Part shown: positions 8,147-18,259 of the stretch, piece by piece
Position numbering within the stretch: position 1 is the stretch's first letter
How the letters are laid out: each line of letters starts with the position of its first letter
Source: Entamoeba invadens IP1
Lineage: Eukaryota; Evosea; Mastigamoebida; Endamoebidae
Assembly (NCBI RefSeq): GCF_000330505.1
Contig: NW_004443511.1
Location: 145,114-178,994, forward strand
Direction of reading: 5' to 3'
Length of the DNA: 33,881 bases
Notes under the pieces: model-generated
What the model was told of the DNA's origin: nothing
The model's input: the letters and a program-made list of their open reading frames with translations, nothing else
Databases searched by the model: none
Translations under genes and position numbers: made by a program

Positions 8147-10551
8147 TCAGAACGCAACATGCATCTCTTTAGAGTAGTCGGTTCTACATTTGAGCACTTC
8201 ATTTGGATCTATTCCCATAAAGCCGCCGTCTTTCATTATGGCTGTAGTTATATCACTAGACGTCATTATTGTTAAAAGTTTAAATAGTATATGAAAATAA
8301 GTTTCTTTTCTATGTGAAATAAACTCTTCTAGATTAGATAGATAACAAACAGTACTTGACTCTTTGGTATACAAAAGATTTTAAACAACGACGACAAGTT
8401 TTCAAACATAGGTCGTACAGTAACAGGGAATGAAAGTCTTCTGACGGTGTCAACAATTGCAGAGACATCGTACATAAATAAGAACCCCCCACTGATAGGG
8501 GTGATCTTCAGTTTTTTGATGATTTTAATGAACTGCCCGTGCAACCCATTTGCAAATGTCACTAAAAAGTTTCTCTTGTTACTCCCAGTCAATCCTTTTT
8601 CGAATGCGACGACTATCATTTGAATGAATCGACACGTCTCTTTACAGATCTGTGAACATCCCGCAGTCACCCAAGTATCATCATTCTCGTCTTTCAATTT
8701 AAACTCATTTTTATAATTCAGGATCTTCTCACAGTTCCCAACAAGCCACTTCCCAAGTTCACTCAAACTCTCGGAAATCCCACTCTCCAAGTTTTCTATA
8801 CGTCCTTTAAACGTGTCGGTGTACCCTTGTAACTTTTGTATTGAATACTTGAAACAGGGGGTGATCGATTTCTCAAACATCACTTGAACTGATCGGACTG
8901 ATGTGGTCACATTCGTTAAGAGCTGAAGATATCCCTTCAAAAAGTTTTCGACATTCTTTGGGTTGACACTCTGCTTCGACGTCTGGTACTCCATTTTGTC
9001 GACAACATCCTTCAACACTTCATCCATCCACTGAATCAAATACGTAAAAAGTTGTGTTGTCAGTCCATCAAAATCTTCAGGTACACTTAATGTCTGTGCA
9101 CGCACCATCCCAAACGAGAGTTGGTCGCAAATCAACTTCACTTCTTTCGGGTCAATTAACTCCCCAAACCCACTCATCACCACTTTTGTTGAACTGTCCG
9201 CTTTCACCGTCTTCTTCTTTGCAGTGTATTTGTCTTTATGTGCTTTAAACACAGAGGCGATGTATTCAGTCTCTGTTGGATTATAATTCCTTCAGATCAA
9301 TTCATGAACACACATGATCAAATCAACTCGAGAGAAAAAAACAAACGAAGTCTTATCTTCATTAAAGACGTTCTCTACTAAATCACTCAAAAAGACGGCA
9401 TTCATTCCTGATGACGTGAGTGTTTTATTAAAGAAGTTGGACATTTGCGTGTACGAATCATAGAGTAAAAAGAGATATTTCCAATTGAAATCAGGGTCCG
9501 TGTCTAACCCTTTGTAGAGATACCCACTTAAAAAGCCGGTGACACGGACTTCGACAATTTTCTGAACATATCGCGCCAATACAACATCTTTTTGAACAAA
9601 AATCTTTTCAATTCGCTGTTTCTCTTTTTGTATCTGTGCAAGTAACGTCTTCAAGAAGGCCGCAAGGACTTGACTGTTGATCGCTACGACAGTTTTATTG
9701 ATTTCAATATCAGACTCAGCCAACGCCTCTTCCTTGTGGATCGCAACTTCATCATTCAAAAATTCATTACTTTCGATATACTCATCAACACATGTATCTC
9801 CACCATTCAAATAATATAACATCTCTGCATTGTCTTTCATGGTAATCAAATTCTTCTCAGCCATTGCCGTCTTAAAGTTCTTTAAATAGTCGCGTTCTAA
9901 AAATTCAAATAATGTCTCGACGTTCTTTCTCCCCAAAACACTTTCGGGACTCTTCAACTCCTTACTCAAACTCTTCAACTTCTTCACACGAATAACAAAA
10001 TTGACTTCCGCATCATCATCATCTTCATCAAGTTCTTCTCTGCGCTTCTTGTACATCACTGGATCAAAGTTCTTATCCCCATTCAATGTTCGAAACATCT
10101 CTAATATCAAAGAAGCCTGTTTCCCTCGGGACGCTTCAGTCGCAAGGTCTTGAAGTCTCTCACCCGCTTGCATGACTTCCGTCGATAACTCAGAAACGCC
10201 GTTCTCCGTTTCTTTGAATTGTGTCAGTGCTTTATCAAACTTCTTTCGACACGCAGTGACAGACGCAACGTGGTTCTGTTCTTCCAAAAGACACTGCTCT
10301 TGAAATTCCTCAACAGACTTTTTATACGCAAGAAACTGATTGTCGATCCGTGACTTGCTCAGGTTCAGTAAAGACAGAAATGGGTCGATGTCAAACGTCT
10401 CAATTCCTTTTGCAATAGAATAGTCACTCTGATCAGAAAGCAACGAATCTACAAAGATTTCAGGGTCAAAGGTCGACTGCAAAAAGATGTTTGTGTCCAT
10501 TAGACGCCGTTCAACTTCCTTTAAATTCACCGGGTCTTTTGGGTTCGACAT
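8147..10551 (-). CDS. SEC10: SEC10-like exocyst subunit (EXOC5), three exons
   Basis: Exons are 10551-9347, 9289-8351 and 8309-8147, giving 768 residues (animal and fungal Sec10 are about 700-870). The N-terminus has a helical region with GKQASLILEMFRTLNG, matching the Sec10 core. The middle is helical (FGMVRAQTL, LGKWLVGNCEKIL). The end, FENLSSLFKIFCIPKSQVLK...NEVLKCRTDYSKE, aligns with the Sec10 C-terminal motif. Without splicing the frame is cut by one in-frame TGA at 9292-9294 and by a TAG near the 3' end. Both breaks fall inside short GTTTGTT introns whose removal keeps phase. Sec10 links the exocyst to the exocytic Rab machinery and tethers vesicles to the plasma membrane. The family call is good; exact intron ends rest on phase and consensus. 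Confidence 0.82.
8310..8350 (-). other. SEC10 intron 2 (41 nt, GTTTGTT...TAG)
   Basis: The donor GTTTGTT begins at 8350 and the acceptor CACATAG ends at 8310. Splicing joins KSQVL to KETYFHILFK in phase and restores the Sec10-like C-terminus. At 41 nt it is extremely short. Confidence 0.75.
9290..9346 (-). other. SEC10 intron 1 (57 nt, GTTTGTT...GAAG)
   Basis: The donor GTTTGTT starts at 9346. The acceptor TGAAG ending at 9290 is the only AG nearby giving a length divisible by three, needed because both flanking frames are the same. It removes the in-frame TGA and joins EDKTS to NYNPTETEY. The non-TAG acceptor is less common, but a similar AAG acceptor is supported by homology in the SHQ1 relic. 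Confidence 0.7.
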
Positions 10552-10560
10552 CGCTCTTGT

Positions 10561-10600
10561 GAAATTTTTAGATGAACGTCCTCTTTAATTAAGTTCAATG
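10561..10600 (-). promoter_or_regulatory. Candidate SEC10 core promoter (GAAC, TATA-like, Inr-like)
   Basis: Reading the minus strand towards the ATG: CATTGAACTT (10600-10591) resembles the Entamoeba GAAC element. AATTAAAGAG (10590-10581) resembles its degenerate TATA box, and TAAAAATTTC (10570-10561) resembles the AAAAATTCA initiator. Order and spacing fit the three-part Entamoeba promoter and the short 5' UTRs of this genus. Motif matches are partial. Confidence 0.45.
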
Positions 10601-11002
10601 TATGGTTCTTTTTTTATTCGTTTAGTTTCTCATTTCTTTATGACTGAAATTTGGTAATTGTTTTGTGTGTTCTTATTATTTCAAATGGTTATTGTATTAT
10701 TAACTTTTATTATTCGTTTTTTTACTCTAATATAGTGATGTTTTTAGTTAGTATTTTCTCTAGTTCTAATGTCATAAAAATATAGTTAATTATCATATTC
10801 AATCAGTGATTAGTAAGACTCGTCATAGAATGTCGGGTAATTGAAGAATGTTCTAATTATGAAGCAAACGTCAAAGTGTTTTAAAAATAATTCAAAAAAA
10901 TTAATCAAAACAAACAATTAAAAAAATATATTAAAAAAATATATTAAAAAAATCAACTGAAAACAACCAATGAAAAAAAAGGTAAAAACTGTAAAATGAC
11001 AA
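10601..11002. other. Divergent AT-rich intergenic region
   Basis: About 400 bp between the SEC10 promoter elements and the plus-strand gene at 11003. It has near-continuous A/T tracts, including repeats of TTAAAAAAATATA at about 10918-10950. No gene, RNA or further promoter motif could be assigned. Confidence 0.5.
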
Positions 11003-11383
11003 ATGAGTGAGAAGATTGATGAGCCCGAACGGGTAGATACACCATTTACCGAAGCTATTAAAACACAGAAAGACACTGAAGCCCTGATTGCCCAGTTGAA
11101 GAGTACAATAACACAATTGGAGCGTGTTGAGCAATTGGAAAAATCACTTGGGATCTTTTCTGACACAGACGTGGACAAATCTGAGAGTTCTGAAAATGAG
11201 CCTGCGCTTCGGATTACCTTTGTGAATTCCTTCACCAACAGCGATGAGTCTGAAAAGAGTGCAGAGTCGCAAGTCTCAACACAGAAAAGCGCCGAAACAA
11301 ACCTCAAAGTAACAAACTCATTCAGAAAAAGGCCTCATGGCAATGAGGACTTCGAGGCACGTCGTGACTGCAAGAACGACTGA
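11003..11383 (+). CDS. Small acidic Ser/Glu-rich hypothetical protein
   Basis: A 126-residue frame with an ATG start and mixed codon usage unlike the surrounding AT tracts. The N-terminal half is predicted helical and heptad-like (QLKSTITQLERVEQLEKSLG). The rest is low-complexity, rich in Ser, Glu and Thr, with an FVNSFTNSDES/VTNSFRKRPHG echo, and it ends KND. No signal peptide, membrane segment or known domain was recognised. The antisense frame over the same bases is Phe/Ser-rich and looks like a shadow. It is probably a real small gene, or a fragment of a larger one. Confidence 0.5.
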   Translation: MSEKIDEPERVDTPFTEAIKTQKDTEALIAQLKSTITQLERVEQLEKSLGIFSDTDVDKSESSENEPALRITFVNSFTNSDESEKSAESQVSTQKSAETNLKVTNSFRKRPHGNEDFEARRDCKND

Positions 11384-11892
11384 GTCTTGTCTATTTTTAT
11401 TTCTTTGTATAATTTGTCCTTCGACTTTTTTTTTAATAAGTTATTTTTAGGTTATTTTATTATTTTTTTTTATCGTATTTTTCTATTATATTATATCAAA
11501 TGATTTCAAATGTTATAAATATAATTTTGGTGGAAAGTTGGGTTTTGTTGATGGATCATTTTTTAATTCATATCAGACAACACAATAAAGTTTGAAAGAA
11601 GTATTGTTTAAGTATGACAATAAAACCCGATTAGTACCACTTTTTAGGTGTGAAATTACAACAATAAAAAAATTTTAAACCAGTCTTTTGACCTACTTTT
11701 TTTTAAAGAAAAAAACCTTCTGTTGTATTTTTTTTGTTTTGGCAAAAATAGAAATGATTAAAAATGAGAATTTGTATCAATTCCCGAAATACCATCTCAC
11801 TTTCCGGTCACAAAAAAAAACAGACGAAAATATGATGGAATTCTCTACAAAGCAAGTGAACTCGACTTCTAAACTGTAAAAGTCAGAATTTG
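11384..11892. other. AT-rich intergenic region
   Basis: About 500 bp of AT-rich DNA with long T and A runs. A 63-codon open frame at 11688-11879 lies here but starts in a lysine/phenylalanine homopolymer context and has no recognisable domain. It is left unannotated. Confidence 0.4.
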
Positions 11893-13567
11893 ATGTTTCG
11901 CCATTTGGCCCATTCATCTCAAAAGTACACCGTGACATTTACACTCATACGGATTCAAGTGACATCACAAAACTCATCCAGTCGTGGGTTAATGTGTAAA
12001 ATGACTCGTGGTAAAAATTTTCAAATCTTCGATGTGCATTTGGAAACTCCTCTTCAAAATTCCTTTTACTTTATTGGGAAATTTTATTTGACAAAAACAG
12101 GGGCGCAGGAAAAGATGATGGACTTGACTTTGTTTTCTAAAAGCAATCCACATAATGCTGAGACGATTCAAATCAATGTCTCTCAATTTTTCCCAACTCA
12201 AACAAATTCTTCACGAAAAATTATATTCGACCGAGTCGCTTATAATATCACTTTCCAAATCTCTTTCGAACCGTTCGGCTTGAACATCGACAGAAAGGCT
12301 GATGTCCTTCCTTCACCTCCCACACAATCACCACTCGGACCGTCACCCCGTGTCGACACACCAACATTGGTCTTGCGGGGAAAACCCGAACCAAAACGGG
12401 AAATGTCTTCTGTCGATAATGGAACACCACACCGTCTCAAAAACGAAAAACTACTTGAATACTCTAGCCAACCACAACTGCCTCGAAAAACACAACTTTT
12501 ATAGGAAAGAGAAATTGGAAAGACAGGGAAATGGGTACTCGTATATCTCCGATATGGACAGACAAGGGGGCATTGAACCCCAAACCATCGACTTGAAAGG
12601 AAGTGAACTCTTCAAAGACATTAACAGCTATGATGTCATTATTCTCCTTGACGAAAACCTCAATCTCACGTGTCCATTACTTGTGGAAATTGTGTGGACT
12701 ACGGTGGTCAACAATCATATTACACAACGTGGAGATGTGATGTCTCAAATTCTTGACGAAATTGAGTTAAGATTTGAAGACGAACTGATCCAATTCAAAC
12801 AGCTGATGTATCTCACTTCAACCATCTCATGGATCATGTTACTTTACAACAATAACAACACTATTTCTCAACACGCTAAAGACATATTTGCTGAGAAGTG
12901 TAGTGGTCTCTCCTGTCGTTGTGTTAAACAGATACTCGGACAAATCCATAAATTGACTCAAAACTCAATAAACGCGTGGGTGCTGAGTCAAGAGTGCACT
13001 AAAATCGTCATAGACTTCGTCGATAAAATTATCACGTGTGTATACTCCTCCAAATACCCAAAGATGTTTTCGACAGTTCTCATTGAATCTATTGCAACGT
13101 CGATTGTCCTTTCTCTTGCAGAAGAGGTATCAAAGAGTGATTATCTTGAAGTCGAGACAGGACTGTACCTCAATATTCTTGTTCAACAAATCGAATCTGC
13201 ATTTACAAATGCACACATCACTCTTGATATCTCTATATTAAAAGAGATCTCTTCTGTCCTTATCTTGAAGAACAAAGACGTCTTAGCTACTGATTACCAA
13301 GTCGTTTGTCCACATATTCCCATTCAATTTCTTGTCAATATTTTGACCACTTTAAAACAAAAGGATGAATCTTCTCTCTCGACTACAACCATCGCAACAA
13401 TCAGTAAATCTTCTGTGATGTCCAATTTAGATACTCTTTGCTTCGACACAAAGAAAGTCTACAAAGCTCTTTTCTTTCCTTTAGTTTTTGACCTCATGAA
13501 CTTGGACGAACTCAAGACGATTTTCAAAGATCGGTCGTATCTGAACCCAAACGGGTTATTTCTGTAA
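11893..13567 (+). CDS. Probable NT-C2-domain protein, frame interrupted near 12.4-12.5 kb
   Basis: The first frame (11893-12504) begins MFRHLAHSSQKYTVTFTLIR. It gives a beta-rich region with LTLFSKSN, IQINVSQFF and YNITFQISFE that resembles the N-terminal C2 (NT-C2) fold of EEIG1/EHBP1-type adaptors. A Pro/Ser/Thr linker follows. The second frame continues from about 12470 to 13567 as an alpha-helical region ending LDELKTIFKDRSYLNPNGLFL, faintly like dilute-type globular tails. The frames are offset by one base and no GTTTGTT donor bridges them. Possible explanations are an unusual intron (GTCTTCTG at 12405 to TATAG at 12504, 100 nt, keeps phase), one extra base in the CTTTTAT tract near 12498, or a real frameshift. 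The NT-C2 call is moderate; the C-terminal comparison is weak. Confidence 0.5.
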
Positions 13568-13707
13568 TTTATTGTGTTTTATTCTTTTTAGTTCATTGAC
13601 ACTCTTGATACTTTAATTGGGTATGTTTGATGATATTTATTATTATATTATTATTCTATAAACGTGATGAATTTACCAAAGTAAATACTCTCAAATCAAT
13701 TCAATAC
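13568..13707. terminator. Convergent 3' spacer between the NT-C2 gene and the NXF-like gene
   Basis: 140 bp of AT-rich DNA between two stop codons that face each other. TTTATTGTGTTTTATTCTTTTT directly after the plus-strand stop and TAATT-like words are candidate 3'-end signals. Nothing else is visible. Confidence 0.35.
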
Positions 13708-15483
13708 TTATTGGAGGTCCTTCACTCCCTGGTACAGGTTCTTCCCAAACTTGTTAACAGCCTCTATTATGATCCCTTCCTCCCATTGGAGTTTATCACA
13801 CACAAAAAAGGCCTCAGCATGAGTAATGCCAAGTCTCTGAACAAGTGTGACGACCATATTAATATACCCCAGTGCCCTTTGTGTATCGTAATTAGTTCTC
13901 TTTAAGAACGGGACTGTGAAATTTGGATCAATTTGTGTCATCTGACTGACTTGCTTGATAGCAGCCATTGCTTCTTTTGTCTGCTTGCCAACAACAAAAG
14001 GATTTTCACCGCTGAAAATGAACAATTGCTCGTTAATAATTTTCCCATCCATTGTCAAGATAAACGTTCGGTAGAAGTTCGATGTCCCTCTATCACAGTA
14101 TTTGGCTTTCCCAAATACAACTACATTAACGAGTTGAAGGCCGGAAGGTAAAGTAAGCGAGAAGCAGTCGAAATTGATATCATTGAGGTTATGGACACAT
14201 GGTTTGAATTTGTTGGCAAAAAAAGGCGCTATTTTCGAACCACAGAGAAGTCGACTGGCATATTGGTCCTGCGCAAAGTGTGATACGTGATTCCGGTTCA
14301 TCTCTGATACCTCTTTTAAATGCTTTGTGGCTGTGAACGAGAACACAGAAGCCATTGTATAGAATGATGAAAGACTTAATGGATCGGTATCAAAGAGATT
14401 GAAGTAATTTTTAATGAAAGATTCTATACTCGAGAACTCACTGTAATTTGCAAAGTATCCAATCTGTAAGTCTGGAATATACGTGTTAACCGTCACGGGA
14501 AACCGGAACATCGAAGTAAAATTCTGTAAGTCGAGGAATTGTAAATTTTTGAAATGTGTACGAATTTGGCTAATCGTCGGATCTTTTCTGTGTGCTGAAT
14601 GTAATTCATAAAAGCGGCACAATGCACCTACGAATTTTGATGGTACATTTTATTTGAATAATACTAATAATTCTATAAAGTCGGGTCCGAGTTCATCACA
14701 AAGACAAATAGATGTCTCTAAGTAATACCCTCCACAGTCCATCGTAATGGTCTGAGTTGTTCCAACAAAAAGACCCGACAGTGCCGTCTTAAATTAAAAT
14801 AAAAAAACAAACAAATGGTAATTTGGCTCGTTCTGAATAGGGTTTCCATTTAATGAAAGTGCTTCGAGTGGTATGTCTTTGATATAATCAAGTTGGTCCA
14901 ATTGCTTGATGCAATTGTTTCTGAAGTCAAGTGACTTCAGTGCTGGAAATACTGCAATGATTTTTTGGAATCCTAATAATGATGAGATCGAGTTGTTGCA
15001 GAAATGGATCGACTGTATGGCGGGTTTAATTGTAGAAATCCCATCAAGTATTCTTGTTATAACAATTGAGTCAACTTGTTTATTAAACCCTAAGTCTTTG
15101 ACCTTCATTTGAATATTGTCCAAATTGATTGATTGGTCATTTGTCGAGTAATATTTGTCTACAAGTTTCATGCCCATTTCATTGAAATTAACGGACGGTG
15201 CACTGTTGTCTACCATCGAAATTGTGACAATTTGACTGTTGAACAAAATACCATTCAACCCTAAAATATTGTTGGCAGTGGTTTTGTCTTTGAGATTCAC
15301 TTGAAAATTGCCACCTGTTTCACTTATAAACTTCACATTCACATGGATACCGTTCGATGAAAAGAACGAAGAAAGTTGTGTTGTTGTTCCTGTGAAACCG
15401 GATACGATAAGCTTTAACTTGTTTCCATAATCTTTGTTTTTGTTTGGCTTTTGAAACTTTTGTTTCCTTTTGTTACCTCCCAT
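13708..15483 (-). CDS. NXF1/TAP/Mex67-like mRNA export factor, two exons
   Basis: Exon 1 is 15483-14813 and exon 2 is 14587-13708, giving 516 residues. Domain order is that of NXF1/Mex67. A basic N-terminus (GGNKRKQKFQKPNKNKDYGN) leads into an RRM-like fold (LKLIVSGFTGTTTQL). Leucine-rich repeats follow (IQSIHFCNNSI, LKSLDFRNNCI, LEALSLNGNPIQN), then the linker ISQIRTHFKNLQFLDL that follows the LRR in NXF1. An NTF2-like domain starts near residue 281 (FIKNYFNLFDTD), and a TAP-C UBA-like end covers about 455-516 (LQWEEGIIIEAVNKFG). The family binds mRNP and carries it through nuclear pores via FG nucleoporins. The two halves are in the same frame, separated by two stops that fall in the proposed intron. 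The family call is good; the splice junction is less certain. Confidence 0.8.
14588..14812 (-). other. Proposed NXF-like gene intron (225 nt, GTTTGTT...CACAG)
   Basis: The donor GTTTGTT starts at 14812. Of all AG dinucleotides downstream as far as the conserved LRR linker, only CACAG ending at 14588 gives a length divisible by three. Splicing yields NEPNYHLKDPTISQIRTHF, a length that fits NXF proteins. The intron is long for this genus and holds an open stretch of about 47 codons. Confidence 0.55.
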
Positions 15484-16173
15484 CTGATTTTTTGAGTTTC
15501 TTGATGAAAAAGTCTTTTTTGCTTTTCTCTTATTGATGATTCATTATTTTACTTTTTTTTCTAATTTATTGTTTAACAATGAATAAGAATTGTATATGTA
15601 ATAATTGATTTATTATTTATTTTTAAAAGAGTCTTTTTTCGTTCAGTGTTTTTGTACTATATAATAACCATATGATAACTATTAATAAACTAAAATTTGG
15701 TGGGGTTGGAATTCAAACAAATTAACCCTAAATTTTTTAGTTAATAAGTTGAAATACTATAAAATATAAAATGTTATTTTCTATATTATTAATTAGTTAA
15801 ACTATAAAATATTTATTGTAATTGATAATTAAATATAAATAATTACCAATTAATGTGATTTTTGTTTGGTTTTAATAACATTCGAATAACAATTTTGTGG
15901 TTGAAATAAATGAAATTAATTTAGAATATTTGAATATAATAATTAAATAATAACGAGAAATAACCCTTAGTTTTTTTTAATTGATTTGTTAAATTTAGAT
16001 GTTTTTACCTTTTTTAGTTTTGTGTTGTAATTCACAAAATAAACCTCTAAGAACGGGAAAATCATTTCATGTTTTTATCTTATAAAAATTATTTTTATTA
16101 AATTATAATAAAATTTAAAAACAATTTATTAATTATTTTTTTATGATAAATTTTATTTTATAATCAACTCAAC
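15484..16173. other. AT-rich intergenic region left of the mariner element
   Basis: About 690 bp of strongly AT-rich DNA upstream of the NXF-like gene and outside the transposon. No open frame, RNA gene or clear promoter motif was recognised. The NXF-like promoter must lie at its left edge. Confidence 0.5.
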
Positions 16174-16175
16174 TA

Positions 16176-16200
16176 AACTGTTTTCCAAAAGTCGGTACCG
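16176..16200 (+). repeat. Left terminal inverted repeat of the mariner element
   Basis: AACTGTTTTCCAAAAGTCGG pairs imperfectly with the reverse complement of 17846-17874. It ends in the palindrome CGGTACCG at 16193-16200. Confidence 0.65.
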
Positions 16201-16482
16201 AAATTACCCCAATATTTGCTGAATAAACAACCCATTTTTTTTTCTTTTCTTTTACCTCTGTTTTTTATTCATTTTTCTTCGTCTTATTTTTCAAATAACT
16301 GTCTTCCACTTTTATCTTTTCTCGAACAAACAAAATATTCGCATTATTTTTCCCTCCAAATTTCTAAATAACTTTCTTCAACGAAAAAAAGACTTGACAA
16401 AATAATCGATTTTGCCGAAAAGTTAGAAACATTAATTTTGAAACCCAAAACAATTTGAATAACAAAAAAAAACTAAATAATC

Positions 16483-17511
16483 ATGTCTAAACCAAGAAAA
16501 AGTTATGAACGCGAGCAAGAAGGGAAGAATGAGAGGGTCAAGATGGCTTTGGAAAGAGGACTGTCATATCGCGAGATCCAACTGCTTTGTGGAGTTTCCA
16601 AAACAAAAATAGCTAGTATCAAAAGGGGAGAGGAGACAAAGCCAAAGAAGATGGGAAGACCAAAAAACATCAGTGTTAATGTTGCTCAAAGTGTTGTCAC
16701 ACGAACATTAACTAACCCATCTTCTTCTTGTCTTATGGTTTCCAACGATGTTAAAGTTTCTCTTTCAAGTGTCTATCGTCTTAGAAAAGAGAACAAATTT
16801 GTGTTTGCAAAGCAGAAAAAAATGCCGGCTCTGAAACCATTACACATAACAAAAAGACTTATTTTTGTTAAGAAACAGCTGGCAAACGCAAAGCGTATTT
16901 TGACGTGGACCAAAAACACTCTCATTTCCGACGAGAGTCGTTTTTGTTTATACTCTGACGGAAAATATGTTTGGAGAAGACGTGGAAATCTTGATAAGGA
17001 GGCGTTTGTGCCAACTCCCAAGTTCAATCGGGGTGTGATGGTGTGGGCAGCAATTGGGCGTCATTTCAAGTCAAAACTCGTTTTCGTCGACGGAACACTG
17101 AACGCGGTAAACTATCAAAAAATGTTGGCCGAATCAAGAGTGTTTGAAAACGCGAAGAAGGTGTACAAACACGGGATGGTGTTTCAACAAGATGGTGCAA
17201 GACCCCACACAGCGAAAAACACAATTGAATGGTTTGAAGGCTTGGACCCGAAGCTCATGGTTCGACTACTGAAAGAATGGCCTGCAAATAGCCCCGACCT
17301 CAGCCCAATTGAACACTTATGGCAATATTTGGACACCTTAGTAAGAAAAGAAAAGGAAATCTTCGAGAACATTGAAGAACTCAAAGAGGCTCTTGAAAGG
17401 GCTTGGGATTCAATACCTCTTGAGACAATTGATAACTACATAATGTCGATTCCAAAGAGGTTTGAATTGTGCAAGGAAAACAACGGCGAATTTATCGGAC
17501 ACTTGCTTTAA
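16483..17511 (+). CDS. Tc1/mariner transposase, intact, DD39E
   Basis: 342 residues, in the family range. The N-terminus has a paired-type helix-turn-helix region (GLSYREIQLLCGVSKTKIAS) and a GRPK motif near residue 60, like the GRPR linker of Tc1 transposases. The catalytic DDE core shows D150 in LISDESRF, D237 in FQQDGARPHTA and E277 in WPANSPDLSPIEHLW. D237 and E277 have 39 residues between them, not the 34 of classical Tc1. RGVMVWAAIG is the usual beta-strand block between them. There is no stop or frameshift. The enzyme would bind the terminal repeats and cut and paste the element into TA sites. The ATG follows an A-rich leader and codon use is less AT-biased than the flanks. Confidence 0.92.
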   Translation: MSKPRKSYEREQEGKNERVKMALERGLSYREIQLLCGVSKTKIASIKRGEETKPKKMGRPKNISVNVAQSVVTRTLTNPSSSCLMVSNDVKVSLSSVYRLRKENKFVFAKQKKMPALKPLHITKRLIFVKKQLANAKRILTWTKNTLISDESRFCLYSDGKYVWRRRGNLDKEAFVPTPKFNRGVMVWAAIGRHFKSKLVFVDGTLNAVNYQKMLAESRVFENAKKVYKHGMVFQQDGARPHTAKNTIEWFEGLDPKLMVRLLKEWPANSPDLSPIEHLWQYLDTLVRKEKEIFENIEELKEALERAWDSIPLETIDNYIMSIPKRFELCKENNGEFIGHLL

Positions 17512-17845
17512 TCCGTTATCATTTTTTTTATTTTTTTCTTTTTGAACTCGTTTTATCATTTCTTTGTTCGTCTTCAGAGGATGTTTGTTTGTTTTTTTTA
17601 TATGTATTCAAATTGTTTTCATTATTTTGACTCGAAAAGAAATAACTGTCTTAGAAAAATTGCAAAAGACTTCCCAACGTTTCGACAAATGCCCGAAAAA
17701 TTACGAAAATAATATAATTTGTTTGTTTTTTTAGGTCAAAAAAGTCGGTACCGTTTTTTGTTTTTTTTAAAAAGATAAATAATAAAACAAAGTCTTTAAT
17801 AACAATAAAACGGGAAAACAGCTAATAATAGTTTCTCAATTTTTA

Positions 17846-17874
17846 GCGGTAGTACTTACTTTTGAAATTCAGTT
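17846..17874 (-). repeat. Right terminal inverted repeat of the mariner element
   Basis: Its reverse complement begins AACTGAATTTCAAAAGTAAG and reaches TACCG a few bases later, with mismatches and small indels relative to the left end. It is followed directly by TA. Confidence 0.65.
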
Positions 17875-17876
17875 TA

Positions 17877-18259
17877 GTTTATTGGTTAAAAAGAAATTAA
17901 ACAAAAAACAAAAATTAAAAAAAAAATATAAATAATTATAATTTATTTTTATTAAAAAAAATGAAATTATAAATTAACAAACTTTATGTTATTTTTTTAA
18001 TTAACATAAAAATTTAATAGCAATACCATAGTTATAAATGATATAAAAAATATTTTCGATAAAGTAAATTTCAGGGAACACTGACAATACCAACATAACA
18101 TGTAATAATTAGTGAAAAATGCAATATTGTTTGAAATGTAATTTAATATCAAAAAAAATAACATAAATAAAATTAAAAACTAATGTTATTAATTATATTG
18201 TATAGAGAATATTGAAATGCCGTATTTTTTTTCTTTATTGACCTTGAAAGAACTAGACT
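17877..18259. other. AT-rich spacer between two transposase genes
   Basis: About 380 bp, nearly all A/T with AAATTAAAAAAAAAATATAAATAATTATAA-type stretches. It must contain the promoter of the next gene. No inverted repeat that could mark a second transposon end was recognised. Confidence 0.45.

Larger units (their letters stand above)
16176..17874 (+). mobile_element. Tc1/mariner-type DNA transposon, 1.7 kb, apparently full length
   Basis: The element is bounded by TA at 16174-16175 and at 17875-17876, the target duplication expected for Tc1/mariner insertion. The ends form imperfect terminal inverted repeats: left AACTGTTTTCCAAAAGT, and right (reverse complement) AACTGAATTTCAAAAGT. The match continues past the TA for a few bases (AACTAAACTG on both sides), so the exact edge could shift slightly. 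One intact transposase gene occupies the middle. AT-rich arms of about 300-360 bp lie on both sides. The intact coding frame suggests a recent insertion or retained activity. Confidence 0.75.

Noticed and set aside
9292..9294. In-frame TGA in SEC10 as possible selenocysteine or readthrough codon
   Set aside because: It lies inside a phase-keeping GTTTGTT intron, which is the simpler explanation.
11688..11879. 63-codon plus-strand frame as an upstream exon of the NT-C2 gene
   Set aside because: No donor/acceptor pair of the local type joins it in phase and it has no recognisable sequence.
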